NCBI GenBank assembly: GCA_910578035.1
Contig: CAJTOB010000017.1
Span: 1-46,102 of the forward strand
Length of the DNA: 46,102 bases
Direction of reading: 5' to 3'
DNA from: an uncultured Muribaculaceae bacterium
GTDB lineage: Bacteria; Bacteroidota; Bacteroidia; Bacteroidales; Muribaculaceae
Both the position numbers and the translations under genes were made by a program. This document shows positions 8,671-17,145 of the stretch, one piece after another (position 1 is the first letter of the stretch; each line of letters starts with the position of its first letter). The notes under the pieces are model-generated. The model was given only the letters and a program-made list of their open reading frames with translations, had not been told where the DNA came from and ran no database searches.

Positions 8671-9564
8671 TTACCAAATAAGCAAACTGCGCCATGTATA
8701 GGTTGCTATAAGGAAACATAGCGCGTAGGCAAACATGCATACAGACGTCATGCCGAGCAGAGGCGTGAGCCTGGCGCCTGAGCGACGGCTCATTTCCCTC
8801 GATATACGTAATGATGCTATCAGGTAGGCTACCGGTACAACATACCAGCCGGCAGGGAGGACATACCATACATGCATGGTGAATATTACCGCGAGTAAAG
8901 CGTTGACACAATACAGGATTCTCATGGCCTTAGGGCCCCAGGCCGTGGCGAGAGTGTTCTTGCCGGCAGAGCGGTCGTCGGGTATGTCGCGGTAGTTGTT
9001 TATTATGAGCACGTTGGCGCCCATGAGGCCAATCGCGCAAGACCCAAGGAAGACCGAGTGCGACCAATCGAGGGCCTGTACGTAGTATGTGAGATTGACA
9101 GGTATGATTCCGAAGAAGAAGAAGACGGCGACTTCGCCGAGACAGTGAGTGGACAGCGGGTATGGTCCGGCACTATAGGCGAGCGCCCCCAGGCTTATTG
9201 CAATGCCGGCGGCTATAAGCCACGGTCCGCCCCATAGAGTGAGGCTCAGACCCAGCAAGGCTGCTGCTGCGAGGACGCTGAAAGTAGCCGTTTTCATGGC
9301 GTGAGGAGTAATCTCGCCTTCGGTGACTCCACGGCGGGGCCCCTGACGCCCGCGGCGGTCGCGCCCGGCCCGGTAGTCGTAGTATTCATTGGCAAAATTC
9401 GATGCAATCTGGCATAAAATGGCGAAGACAAGGCATATCGCTGCGGGCAAGAACTTGAAAGTGCCGTTGTCCACATTGTATCCCAAAGCCATCAATACGC
9501 CTGCTACCGAAACCGGCAGGGTGCGCAGACGCATGGCCTCAATCCAGTATCCTATTTTTTTCAT
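8671..9564 (-). CDS. menA: 1,4-dihydroxy-2-naphthoate polyprenyltransferase (MenA)
   Basis: A UbiA-family integral membrane prenyltransferase that attaches the isoprenoid tail to 1,4-dihydroxy-2-naphthoate in menaquinone synthesis. The 297-residue protein has eight to nine hydrophobic segments. The first Asp-rich motif is NEYYDYRAGRDRRG (N59, E60, D63, D69). The second region, NNYRDIPDDRSAGKNTLA, is also intact. The longest frame would start at 9609, but MKKIGYW at 9564 is chosen: a TATTTTTG -7 box ends only four bases upstream of it, and the longer start lies inside the preceding gene's terminator hairpin. The transcript may therefore be leaderless. Other men genes are not in the window. Confidence 0.9.
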   Translation of the reverse strand: MKKIGYWIEAMRLRTLPVSVAGVLMALGYNVDNGTFKFLPAAICLVFAILCQIASNFANEYYDYRAGRDRRGRQGPRRGVTEGEITPHAMKTATFSVLAAAALLGLSLTLWGGPWLIAAGIAISLGALAYSAGPYPLSTHCLGEVAVFFFFGIIPVNLTYYVQALDWSHSVFLGSCAIGLMGANVLIINNYRDIPDDRSAGKNTLATAWGPKAMRILYCVNALLAVIFTMHVWYVLPAGWYVVPVAYLIASLRISREMSRRSGARLTPLLGMTSVCMFAYALCFLIATYTWRSLLIW

Positions 9565-9568
9565 GGCG

Positions 9569-9576
9569 CAAAAATA
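9569..9576 (-). promoter_or_regulatory. -7 box of menA, abutting the start codon
   Basis: The minus strand reads TATTTTTG with only four bases to the ATG. With the usual ~5-base distance from this box to the transcription start, transcription would begin at or next to the A of the ATG. Confidence 0.55.
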
Positions 9577-9577
9577 C

Positions 9578-9619
9578 AAAAAAATAGCTATAACAGCCAT
9601 ATCGGCCATTATAGCTATT
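9578..9619 (-). terminator. Terminator of the M16 peptidase transcript
   Basis: A perfect 11-bp stem (AATAGCTATAA at 9583-9593 and its complement at 9609-9619) with a small GGCC-containing inner pairing. On the minus strand it is followed by a T run (9578-9584). It lies just after the M16 stop and immediately upstream of the menA -7 box, so the T run falls close to where the menA -33 element should be. Confidence 0.75.
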
Positions 9620-9632
9620 CTGTTATAGAGTC

Positions 9633-9645
9633 AAACAACCTCTTA
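9633..9645. repeat. 13-bp copy of the MITE terminus
   Basis: AAACAACCTCTTA matches, base for base, the right end plus target duplication of the element at 34749-35083 (positions 35074-35086). It sits directly after the M16 peptidase, whose TAA stop is the TTA at 9643-9645. No second terminus is seen nearby, so it would be a solo end, or a shared sequence preference. Confidence 0.4.
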
Positions 9646-12549
9646 ATATCCGAAAATGTCTTCGGTGGTGAGGATTACGACCTTGCCGAGTTTGCGGAGT
9701 TCGTCGAGGGGAAGGTCGTTGATATCGCCGAGTATGCCGATGTTGTATATGCGGCCTTTGACGTTCTCTTTCTGGAATGCTTCGAGCTGGTCGAGAGTTG
9801 CAGTCGGAAGGATTTCGAAGAGTTCGCGGCGCGGATCGTGGTCGTAGCCGAGGTCGCGGTCATCGAGATATGCGAATGCGAGTTCGTTGTTGACATTGCG
9901 CTCGGTGCGGCAACGAGCGTCGAGGCCGGCCTTGGCGAGGTTGAAAGCAGCCTCGCTGCGGGGCATATCGTTGATAATTTCATCGAAAGCACGCATGGCA
10001 TCGAGCAGTTTGTCGTTCTGAGTGGCAATGGTTGTCACATAGGCGTATGTGCGGTCTTTTTTTGTGGGTTGGCTGAAGCCGGCCCATGCCGAGTAAGCGA
10101 GCGAGCGGCTTTCGCGCATTTCCTGGAAGACGATGGCATTCATCGAGCCGCCGAAATACTCGTTGTAGAGCTGAAGCATAGGCTGTTTGGCGGGGTCGAA
10201 TTTTTCGCCACGGTTGGAGTAGCCCATCATATAGAGCTGCTTGGCGTCGTAAGGAGCTATATATATAACGGTCTCGGTCGGTTCGATTGGCTTGTATTTC
10301 TGCTCCTTGGAGGGAACGATGGGCTTCTTGGCAATCGGGTGAGTGGCGTTGATGAGTTTCACAACGTTCTTTTCGGGTGCGTTGCCCCAGTAGATGGCAG
10401 TTTGCTCGTAGTTGTTGAGCTTACGGAGAGCGTTGATGAAATCTTCGGGCTTGGCGGCGCGGAGTGATTCGATTGAAGGCTGGTCTGTTGCGGGGTTTTT
10501 GGCGCCGTAACGGACGTAGCTCTGGAGCATGCTGAAGTTCGACCGCTGATTGTGCTTGGCGTCGAGGCGCATCTTTTCCTGACGGTCTATGTTGGCCTTG
10601 AGAGCTTCGGGCGACAGAACTGCATCGGCAAGGACTTTTTCGAAGAGCTTGACTGCTTTGTCCATGTTCTCGCTAAGACCGGTGATTACAGCGTAGGTGC
10701 GTTCGCCACCGACACTGAAGTTGAATTTGCAGGCGAGTTTGAAGAATTCGTTCTTAACCTGCTCGGGTGTCATGGTCGAGGTGCCTACATAGTTCATCAG
10801 ATTTCCGGCGAGATAGAGCGCAGGGTCGGTGTACCAGCCGAGGTCGTAGACATAGACGAGCTGGAAGATGTCGTTTGTCTTGTTTGGCATGTAGAGCACT
10901 TCCATGCCGTTTTTGGCTTTGAGACGGGTTAGGTCTTTGGAGTAGTCGGCGAATACAGGCTCAATCGGCTCTACCTTGGAATTCTGGATTTCGCGAAGGA
11001 AATCGGAGCTGAGATGACGGTTCATCTCGATAGGAGTGATGGCCGGTTTTGCTATCTTGAGCTCGTTCTTGTCTTCGCCTTTGCGTTTGTAGATTGCGGC
11101 GAAGTTTTCTGCACCGAGATATTTGTTTGCCATAGCCACGATGTCGGCTTTGGTGACTTTTTCGATTTCGGTGAGGTCGGCGACTTCATCGGCCCAGGGT
11201 ATGCTGTTGACAAATGCATTGACATAATATCTTGCGCGCGAGCTGTTGTCGGTGAGCCCGGTCTGTACGTCGAGCTTCATGTTGGCCTTAACTGCTTCGA
11301 CGAGTTCTTCTGAAAATTCGCCTTTGCGGAGCTTATCGGCTTCTGCAAGTAAGATGTCGCGGACGTCGTCGAGATTCTGGTCGGCTTTCGGACGGCCGGT
11401 CATCACATATGCGCTGGCGTCGGCCATTTCGAGAATGTATGCACCTCCGCCAAGCACACGCTGGGGAAGGGTTATGTCGAGGTCGAAGAGGCCGGTCTTG
11501 CCGTTGGCCATCACGTTGTCAAGAACTTTGAGGGCTGTCATGTCTTCGTTTGCAGCCTCGGGAAGGCGCCATGCGAGGGTTATGTTTTCAGCATCGGGGC
11601 CGAATATTTCGACATCAACAGGCTTTGTGAAAGGCTTCTCTGAGGGAAGTGCCGGACGCGGCAGGTTTTTGTTCGGTTTCAGGTGACCGAAGTATTTAGA
11701 AATAATATCGACCATGTAGTCGGGGTCGAAGTCGCCCGAGAGACATACCGCCATGTTGTTGGGCACATACCACTGCTTGTGGTAGTTCTTCACATTTGTA
11801 ATCGATGGATTTTTCAGATTTTCCTGAGTGCCCAGTACGGTCTGCGAACCGTAGGGATGGCCGGGATATAGAGTCGAAAGAATGCCTTCGTAGACCTTGC
11901 GGTTATCCTGGGTGAGCGACATGTTCTTTTCCTCGTAGATGGTTTCCAGTTCGGTATGGAAACCACGGAGAATCGGGTGCTCGAAGCGGTCTGCCTGTAT
12001 GCGCGCCCAGTTCTCAATCTGGTTAGAGGGGATATCTTCCACATAGCATGTCACGTCGTAGCTTGTGAAGGCGTTTGTGCCGTTGGCGCCGATGGCACTC
12101 ATGAGTTTGTCGTATTCGTTTGGAATAGCGATTTTCGAAGCCTCGTAGCTCACGGAGTCTATTTCGCGGTAGATGCGGGCGCGTTCGGTGCTGTCGGTTG
12201 TGTGGCGGTATGTTTCGAAGAGGGTTTCGATGCGGTCGAGAAGGGGTTTCTCGGCGGCGTAGTTGCTTGTGCCGAATTTTTCGGTACCCTTGAACATGAG
12301 GTGTTCGAAGTAGTGGGCAAGACCGGTTGTTTCGGCCGGGTCGTTTTTACCTCCGACACGCACTGCGATATAAGTCTGAATGCGCGGCTGGTCTTTGTTT
12401 ACACTCATGAAGAGTTTCAGACCGTTCGGGAGAGTGTACATTTTAGTCTGGAGGGGGTCGCCGGGCACGGTTTCATATGTGTACTTCGCAGCTGAAGCAA
12501 ACATAGGAAGCATGATAGCCAGGGCGCCGAATAGACGCAATCCTTTCAT
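9643..12549 (-). CDS. M16 family zinc metallopeptidase (pitrilysin-like), secreted
   Basis: A 968-residue two-halved M16 peptidase. A signal peptide of about 20 residues (ending FASAAKY) is followed by the inverted zinc motif HYFEH (His79, Glu82, His83) in TTGLAHYFEHLMFKG, with the downstream glutamate expected in the ETIYEEKNMSL segment. The C-terminal half lacks HxxEH, as usual for the inactive clam-shell half, and contains the conserved R/Y-type region SRSLAYSAWAG. It acts in the periplasm, probably degrading peptides or misfolded envelope proteins. It starts 12 bases after the OstA-like gene and so belongs to the same operon. A terminator follows. Confidence 0.92.
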   Translation of the reverse strand: MKGLRLFGALAIMLPMFASAAKYTYETVPGDPLQTKMYTLPNGLKLFMSVNKDQPRIQTYIAVRVGGKNDPAETTGLAHYFEHLMFKGTEKFGTSNYAAEKPLLDRIETLFETYRHTTDSTERARIYREIDSVSYEASKIAIPNEYDKLMSAIGANGTNAFTSYDVTCYVEDIPSNQIENWARIQADRFEHPILRGFHTELETIYEEKNMSLTQDNRKVYEGILSTLYPGHPYGSQTVLGTQENLKNPSITNVKNYHKQWYVPNNMAVCLSGDFDPDYMVDIISKYFGHLKPNKNLPRPALPSEKPFTKPVDVEIFGPDAENITLAWRLPEAANEDMTALKVLDNVMANGKTGLFDLDITLPQRVLGGGAYILEMADASAYVMTGRPKADQNLDDVRDILLAEADKLRKGEFSEELVEAVKANMKLDVQTGLTDNSSRARYYVNAFVNSIPWADEVADLTEIEKVTKADIVAMANKYLGAENFAAIYKRKGEDKNELKIAKPAITPIEMNRHLSSDFLREIQNSKVEPIEPVFADYSKDLTRLKAKNGMEVLYMPNKTNDIFQLVYVYDLGWYTDPALYLAGNLMNYVGTSTMTPEQVKNEFFKLACKFNFSVGGERTYAVITGLSENMDKAVKLFEKVLADAVLSPEALKANIDRQEKMRLDAKHNQRSNFSMLQSYVRYGAKNPATDQPSIESLRAAKPEDFINALRKLNNYEQTAIYWGNAPEKNVVKLINATHPIAKKPIVPSKEQKYKPIEPTETVIYIAPYDAKQLYMMGYSNRGEKFDPAKQPMLQLYNEYFGGSMNAIVFQEMRESRSLAYSAWAGFSQPTKKDRTYAYVTTIATQNDKLLDAMRAFDEIINDMPRSEAAFNLAKAGLDARCRTERNVNNELAFAYLDDRDLGYDHDPRRELFEILPTATLDQLEAFQKENVKGRIYNIGILGDINDLPLDELRKLGKVVILTTEDIFGY

Positions 12550-12561
12550 AGATGTGTATAA

Positions 12562-14307
12562 TTAATTGGTTAGTTTTTGCTGTGTTTTAGAAGCTGTTCT
12601 GGCCTTTAAGGTAGATTCTGTTCCGACAGTGCGATCGGCGTTTCGCATCAGCTCTTCCATAGCCGGGGGGATGATGAAAATATCGTATCTGTCGGCAGGG
12701 CGCATGCCGTCGAACCATTTGAATTTGGGCAGATAGTAGTTGCTTTTTTTGGCGAGGAAAAGCGGAGTGGCCGCGCCGGTAGTTTCGGGCCACATTTTTA
12801 TCAGTTCGGTGGTCTGCCCGCGGAAAACAGCAGTAAGAAAGCTGCTCTGGGCATTTACCATCTTGTTGATTGTACTGTCTGCCTCTTCAGGGTACATTAT
12901 TATTTCGACGTTGCCGTCGATGTCGAGGCGACGCATTTCGCCGTTGTCGAATGTCGCTACCATTTTCTTTCCGCTGAGCTGGTTGTAGTGGTCTCCTTCT
13001 ATATGCTGGGCAGTGAAACCCTGGTCGGGCAGAGTAGCAGTTTCGATAGTAGAGTCGTTGAGGTGTAGTTCTATGATATTTCCGAAAATCTGGCGGTCTT
13101 CACTCCATACAATGGGGCTCACGAACATGCGTAGCATTGTATCGGCTTCGGTGAAGCGCATTGAGTCGCAGATGCCCTGCATGTCGTTGCGGAAGAAGCG
13201 CACGCGAGGATACGCTACGGCGACGTGGGTCGTGTCGAAGAGCATGTGCTCAGGTGTGCCGGCGATTGTGTCGGCCGGAATAAGTGTGGAGTCTATCTTT
13301 CTGAATGTCTGCAAGAATCGGGCGTGGAGGAAGAGGGTGTCCGGTTCGCCGAAATGTCGCATTTCGGCATGGCCGGTCACAAAAGAACTGTCGGCCAATT
13401 CATTGTAGTATCCGTAGTCGCCGTAAATAGCCGCTTTATGTACAGAGTCGGTAGCCTCGAGCGAGCCGAAGGCCTCGCCGAATCCGCGATTGCGGTCGTA
13501 GTAAATTGTATCTGCGGTAAGTGTCTGCCCTTGCGAAGTTACTATCGTGGAGCGTTCATATAGGGTGGTGCGGTTGCTGTCAGTATCGTAGATTCCGAGG
13601 GAGGTGAATATTGTGCCCCGGTCGTTGATTACGGTAGAAAGAGAGTGCAGCTCCGCAATATGCGTGCCTGTATTGTAGTATAATGTGTCGGAGTATATAT
13701 TGAGGGTATCGGTGCTGTTTCTGGAAAAGAGGTGTACGTCGGTATAGAAATTCGCTTCCTTTGTCGAGGGCACATATTCTCCTTTCAGAGAAGTGAGGGT
13801 GTTGCTGGGGTCTGTGAGCGTGCCTCCAACTTCATAGTATCCGAGGTCGATTCCGAGGTCGTATATGAAGATGTCGGTTTCAAGCATGACATCGCGGTTT
13901 ATCAGCTGCACTTTCTTGCCCGGGTCGGCATATAGAGTGGCTATTTCAGATACACCGTCGAAATTGAGTTCGTCGGCATATACAAAGAGGGTATCGCCTT
14001 GCTCCATGCTCACATTTCCGAATGCGTCCATTGATTCGGTATCGGCGAAGTAGTGGGCGCTGTCGCAGCGCATAATCATAGGCCCTTTTGTGAACATCAC
14101 ATCGCCTACAAGCACCATGAAAGAGTCGCTTTCGTTTTTCTTCAGGATATCGGCGTGCTCCAGAAATACGCGGTTGCCGGCCGAGCGGTCGGCGGTCGGC
14201 ACCGTAGGCCGTATCGCAGGACGCTGCCCCTGCGGTGCGGCAAGAAGCACCAGCGCCGGCAAGGCCAGCGCCGAAATCAAAGCGAAAAACGATTTTCGAC
14301 CAAGCAT
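12562..14307 (-). CDS. OstA/LptA-like periplasmic lipopolysaccharide-transport protein
   Basis: A 581-residue exported protein with a signal peptide (MLGRKSFFALISALALPALVLLAAPQ). The body consists of repeating beta-strand units with patterns such as GDVMFTKGPMIMRCDSAHYF, GNVSMEQGDTLFVYADEL and TLTADTIYYDRNRGFGEAFG, the OstA/LptA fold that forms the periplasmic bridge for lipopolysaccharide. It is much longer than proteobacterial LptA (~185 residues), as is normal for the Bacteroidetes form. It is followed 12 bases later by the M16 peptidase. The cognate LptD-like barrel lies elsewhere in the window (31131-33887). Confidence 0.82.
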   Translation of the reverse strand: MLGRKSFFALISALALPALVLLAAPQGQRPAIRPTVPTADRSAGNRVFLEHADILKKNESDSFMVLVGDVMFTKGPMIMRCDSAHYFADTESMDAFGNVSMEQGDTLFVYADELNFDGVSEIATLYADPGKKVQLINRDVMLETDIFIYDLGIDLGYYEVGGTLTDPSNTLTSLKGEYVPSTKEANFYTDVHLFSRNSTDTLNIYSDTLYYNTGTHIAELHSLSTVINDRGTIFTSLGIYDTDSNRTTLYERSTIVTSQGQTLTADTIYYDRNRGFGEAFGSLEATDSVHKAAIYGDYGYYNELADSSFVTGHAEMRHFGEPDTLFLHARFLQTFRKIDSTLIPADTIAGTPEHMLFDTTHVAVAYPRVRFFRNDMQGICDSMRFTEADTMLRMFVSPIVWSEDRQIFGNIIELHLNDSTIETATLPDQGFTAQHIEGDHYNQLSGKKMVATFDNGEMRRLDIDGNVEIIMYPEEADSTINKMVNAQSSFLTAVFRGQTTELIKMWPETTGAATPLFLAKKSNYYLPKFKWFDGMRPADRYDIFIIPPAMEELMRNADRTVGTESTLKARTASKTQQKLTN

Positions 14308-14311
14308 TTTG

Positions 14312-14410
14312 TTATAATTAATAATGAAGAATTAATAATGAAGAGTTGCCGTGAATTTGATAAGAATTGACTATTATTAATTCTAAATTATAAATTATTA
14401 ATTAAATTTA
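14312..14410. repeat. AT-rich intergenic repeat with tandem 14-mer and inverted repeat
   Basis: ATTAATAATGAAGA occurs twice in perfect tandem (14317-14330 and 14331-14344). AGAATTAATAAT at 14328-14339 is inverted as ATTATTAATTCT at 14373-14384, giving a 12-bp stem around 33 bases. The stretch is nearly all A/T and separates the SurA-like gene from the OstA-like gene. It may act as a weak terminator or be a relic of a small insertion. Confidence 0.6.
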
Positions 14411-15769
14411 GTTGGACATCCAGCCTTTGTGCTTGAAGTCGCAGCCGCGCCAGCCTTCTTCAATGCGCACATAGGTGTCTTTAATCTTGTTTTCGAGCCA
14501 TTTGTTGATAATCTCTTCCCGACGCGCATTCTCGTACATGTCTTTTATTGTCTGATAGTCATCGGCAAGATTGGCCTGGTGGGAGTCGAGGCGCGAAGTG
14601 AGTTTTACCATGGCTACTATTTCGCGGTCGCGTTTGGGGTCGCGCATGATGAATGGCTGTGAAATCTCTCCGGGCTGCATCGTGCTGATTGCCTTGGCAA
14701 TTTCCTGGGGGAGTTCCGACATCTGGAAACGGGTAGTACCGTTTTCAGCGTTTACCATCACACCGTTGCTGAAACGTGTGTCTTTATCCTGAGACACAAG
14801 GCGGACGGCGTCTTCAAATTTAAGAAGATTGCGGTCTACGACATCGACGCGGATACTGTCGAGGCGTGTCAGGGCTTCCGTGAGGTCTTTTTCTGCAACC
14901 TTCGGACGCAGGAGGATATGGCGGGCGTTGATTCGGTCGCCGCGTTTCTCGATGAGCTGTATGATGTGGAAACCATATTCGGTTTCAACGATTTTTGACA
15001 CTTTCTTGGGGTCGTTGAGGTTGAAGGCAACCGCAGCGAATTCGGGCACGAGCTGTCCGCGGCCCATGAATCCCATTTCGCCTCCGCGACGGGCGCTGCC
15101 GGGGTCTTCGGAATACAGGATTGCAAGGGTGGAGAAATCACTTTCACCACGGTTGACACGGTCGGTATAGTCGCGCAGACGGGCTTTTACATCGTCGATT
15201 TCCTGACGGGGAATAGCCGGATTCAAAGTGAGAAGCTGCACTTCAACCTGCAGAGGTATGAACGGCACGCTGTCAGCCGGAAGCTTGTCGAAATATCGGC
15301 GTACGTCGCCGGGTGTTACTTTTATGTCTTCGGTGAGTTTGCTCCGTACCTGCTGTATGCGCGAGCGGTTTCGGAGATTCTCGGCATAGTATTCGCGTAT
15401 ATCCGGGAAGGGCTTGCGGAAGTATTGTTCTACTTTTTCGCGAGAACCGAGGTTGTTGATGAGATAGTTCATCTGCTGGTCGAGCTGTATCTGAACCATG
15501 GATTCCTGAACCTCGATAGTGTCGAGGTCTGCCTGGTGGAGGAATAGGCGCTCTATTGCAATTTGTTCAGGAATAATGCAGTAAGGGTCGCCGACAACGG
15601 GAACGCGCTCACTCTGCATTTCCTGATACATGCGTTCGATTTCCGATTTATAGATTGGTTCGTCGCCTATCATCCAGGCCACTTCTTCGATGACGTTGCC
15701 CGGAGTAGCGGCCCAGAGGCCGATGGCGCTCAGAAGAGCGGCAATAGGCAGTAATTTCTTTATTTTCAT
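14408..15769 (-). CDS. SurA-like periplasmic peptidylprolyl isomerase/chaperone
   Basis: A 453-residue exported chaperone for outer-membrane proteins. The signal peptide starts at MKIKKLLPIAALLSAIGLWA. A SurA-type N-terminal helical domain (~residues 25-170) precedes two parvulin domains, the first with YSEDPGSARRGGEMGFMGRG and GFHIIQLIEKRGDRINARHIL, the second more degenerate (VSQDKDTRFSNGVMVNAENG). The longest frame begins at 15823, but a TAACTTTG -7 box at 15794-15801 lies inside it, so the ATG at 15769 is chosen. With the OstA-like gene and M16 peptidase downstream on the same strand, this forms an outer-membrane biogenesis block. Confidence 0.88.
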   Translation of the reverse strand: MKIKKLLPIAALLSAIGLWAATPGNVIEEVAWMIGDEPIYKSEIERMYQEMQSERVPVVGDPYCIIPEQIAIERLFLHQADLDTIEVQESMVQIQLDQQMNYLINNLGSREKVEQYFRKPFPDIREYYAENLRNRSRIQQVRSKLTEDIKVTPGDVRRYFDKLPADSVPFIPLQVEVQLLTLNPAIPRQEIDDVKARLRDYTDRVNRGESDFSTLAILYSEDPGSARRGGEMGFMGRGQLVPEFAAVAFNLNDPKKVSKIVETEYGFHIIQLIEKRGDRINARHILLRPKVAEKDLTEALTRLDSIRVDVVDRNLLKFEDAVRLVSQDKDTRFSNGVMVNAENGTTRFQMSELPQEIAKAISTMQPGEISQPFIMRDPKRDREIVAMVKLTSRLDSHQANLADDYQTIKDMYENARREEIINKWLENKIKDTYVRIEEGWRGCDFKHKGWMSN

Positions 15770-15793
15770 AATGTGTATATTCGATCGATTCTG

Positions 15794-15801
15794 CAAAGTT
15801 A
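15794..15801 (-). promoter_or_regulatory. -7 box of the SurA-like gene
   Basis: The minus strand reads TAACTTTG, a match to TAnnTTTG, 24 bases before the ATG at 15769. It excludes the longer annotated frame. Confidence 0.55.
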
Positions 15802-15934
15802 AGCTTTTTTTCGTGCGCTGCACAACTGTTAAATCTTTTTATGAAAAATATCTGTCAAAAGAACGCCGGTCCGAACCTCAATGCCTCAGTAATTGTTTCT
15901 CTAATTGAATCAATGAAACTAAAACTATTATAAT

Positions 15935-16345
15935 ATGGAATCTACACATCAGAAAGCGGCCCAAGTTGCCGCAGAAGTATCGGCTGAAGCAGCCAAGGTA
16001 TCGGCCGAAGCCGCAAAAGTGGCTGTAGGACAGCAGGCCGAAGCCGTTGAGGACGGTGCCCAGGACCAGGCAGCCCAGCTTAAAGAAAAAGCGACTCAAG
16101 TGGCTCAGAATGTAAAAGAGAAAGCCGCAGGAGTTGTGAGCAATGCCAAAGAAGGCTTGTCGCAGGCAGCCGCGGCAGCTCAGGAAGCTATTGAGTACCA
16201 GAAGTCGGATCCTGATTCGGTTCTCAACCAGACCAAGGAAGCGGCAGGAGGTATCGTCGATAAGGTCAAAGGCGTCGCAGCTTCCGCTATGGAAAAAGGC
16301 GCAGACGTACTGGATGACCTTGCCGATAAACTACGCGGAGAATAG
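15935..16345 (+). CDS. Alanine-rich amphipathic helical protein (LEA/YtxH-like)
   Basis: A 136-residue, highly charged protein of low complexity made of 11-residue-like helical repeats rich in Ala, Lys, Glu, Gln and Val (VSAEAAKVSAEAAKVAV, LKEKATQVAQNVKEKAAGVV, GGIVDKVKGVAASAMEKG). There is no signal peptide and no membrane segment, so it is probably cytoplasmic and forms long amphipathic helices. Similar proteins are annotated as LEA-like or YtxH-like stress proteins. No enzymatic motif is present. It is monocistronic, with its own terminator. Confidence 0.7.
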   Translation: MESTHQKAAQVAAEVSAEAAKVSAEAAKVAVGQQAEAVEDGAQDQAAQLKEKATQVAQNVKEKAAGVVSNAKEGLSQAAAAAQEAIEYQKSDPDSVLNQTKEAAGGIVDKVKGVAASAMEKGADVLDDLADKLRGE

Positions 16346-16369
16346 AAGTTCTAAATAATAAAAGAAAAT

Positions 16370-16399
16370 GAGGGGGTGCCGCCCGGCATCCTCTCTTTT
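16370..16399 (+). terminator. Rho-independent terminator of the alanine-rich protein gene
   Basis: An 11-bp stem including two G-U pairs (16370-16380 with 16385-16395) around a GCCC loop, followed by TTTTGGTTTTG. It lies 24 bases after the stop codon. Confidence 0.75.
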
Positions 16400-16467
16400 G
16401 GTTTTGTACCTCGGTTCTGGCCGAACTATAAGGGGTGGTGCATTGTTTCAAGAGAAAAATTACAGCT

Positions 16468-17124
16468 ATGTTCAGACGTCTTTCTTTCCTTACGTTTTTC
16501 ATTGTAATAGCCACATGCGCCCGTGCGCAATATTACGAACTTGCAAACCAGCTCACCAATCTGATATCTCCTGCGCTCAGCGGGTCGGCAACATATCGTG
16601 GGTATGTCGATTTGACGGGAACGGCCGGCATCGGCACCAATCGAGCTAATTTTGTCGGAATATCTACTTCGCAAGGCTTCCAGTATGCGCCGTGGTTTTT
16701 CATGGGGGCGGGTATAGGTATTGACGTGGCAATGGCTCGCGGCGATGACGCTGTATATGAAACTTCTGGCTACTATGGCAGCCGCACGACAAAAACACAG
16801 GCAATGTTGCCAGTCTTCTCCGACTTCAGATTCAATATCGGTTCAGCAAAGAGCTCTTCGTTCTTTATAGATTTAAAAATAGGAGCTGCTTGGTTTCTTG
16901 GTAGCAAATATCTTGAAATGACCGATTTTACAATGGGGCATGGGGCACAGTTTTTTCTTCGTCCGACTGTAGGACTGCGTATTCCCGTTAATGCGGCCAA
17001 TACTAAACAGGCTTTTAACATAGGAGTGTCCTATCAGTTGCTGACGTCGAACAACAATTATCGCCGAAACGGAGCGTCCGGCACACTCAGCGCCTTTGGT
17101 GTCACTATCGGTTTCGAGTGGTGA
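16468..17124 (+). CDS. Small outer-membrane beta-barrel protein
   Basis: A 218-residue exported protein. The signal peptide MFRRLSFLTFFIVIATCARA ends before QYYEL. The rest alternates short amphipathic strands rich in Gly and aromatics (FMGAGIGIDVAM, FFIDLKIGAAWF, FFLRPTVGLRIPV, FNIGVSYQLL, SAFGVTIGFEW) and ends in Trp, as expected for a BAM-inserted barrel of eight to ten strands. The upstream frame to 16435 adds an implausible pre-signal extension. Function unknown. It is convergent with the DUF488 gene, 21 bases away. Confidence 0.72.
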   Translation: MFRRLSFLTFFIVIATCARAQYYELANQLTNLISPALSGSATYRGYVDLTGTAGIGTNRANFVGISTSQGFQYAPWFFMGAGIGIDVAMARGDDAVYETSGYYGSRTTKTQAMLPVFSDFRFNIGSAKSSSFFIDLKIGAAWFLGSKYLEMTDFTMGHGAQFFLRPTVGLRIPVNAANTKQAFNIGVSYQLLTSNNNYRRNGASGTLSAFGVTIGFEW

Positions 17125-17145
17125 GGCAAGACGTCTACGATGTCA

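Noticed and set aside
9838..10467. 209-codon open frame on the plus strand
   Set aside because: Antisense to the M16 peptidase; no independent support.
14317..14344. Tandem 14-mer as a possible CRISPR unit
   Set aside because: Only two copies with no spacers and no cas genes in the window.
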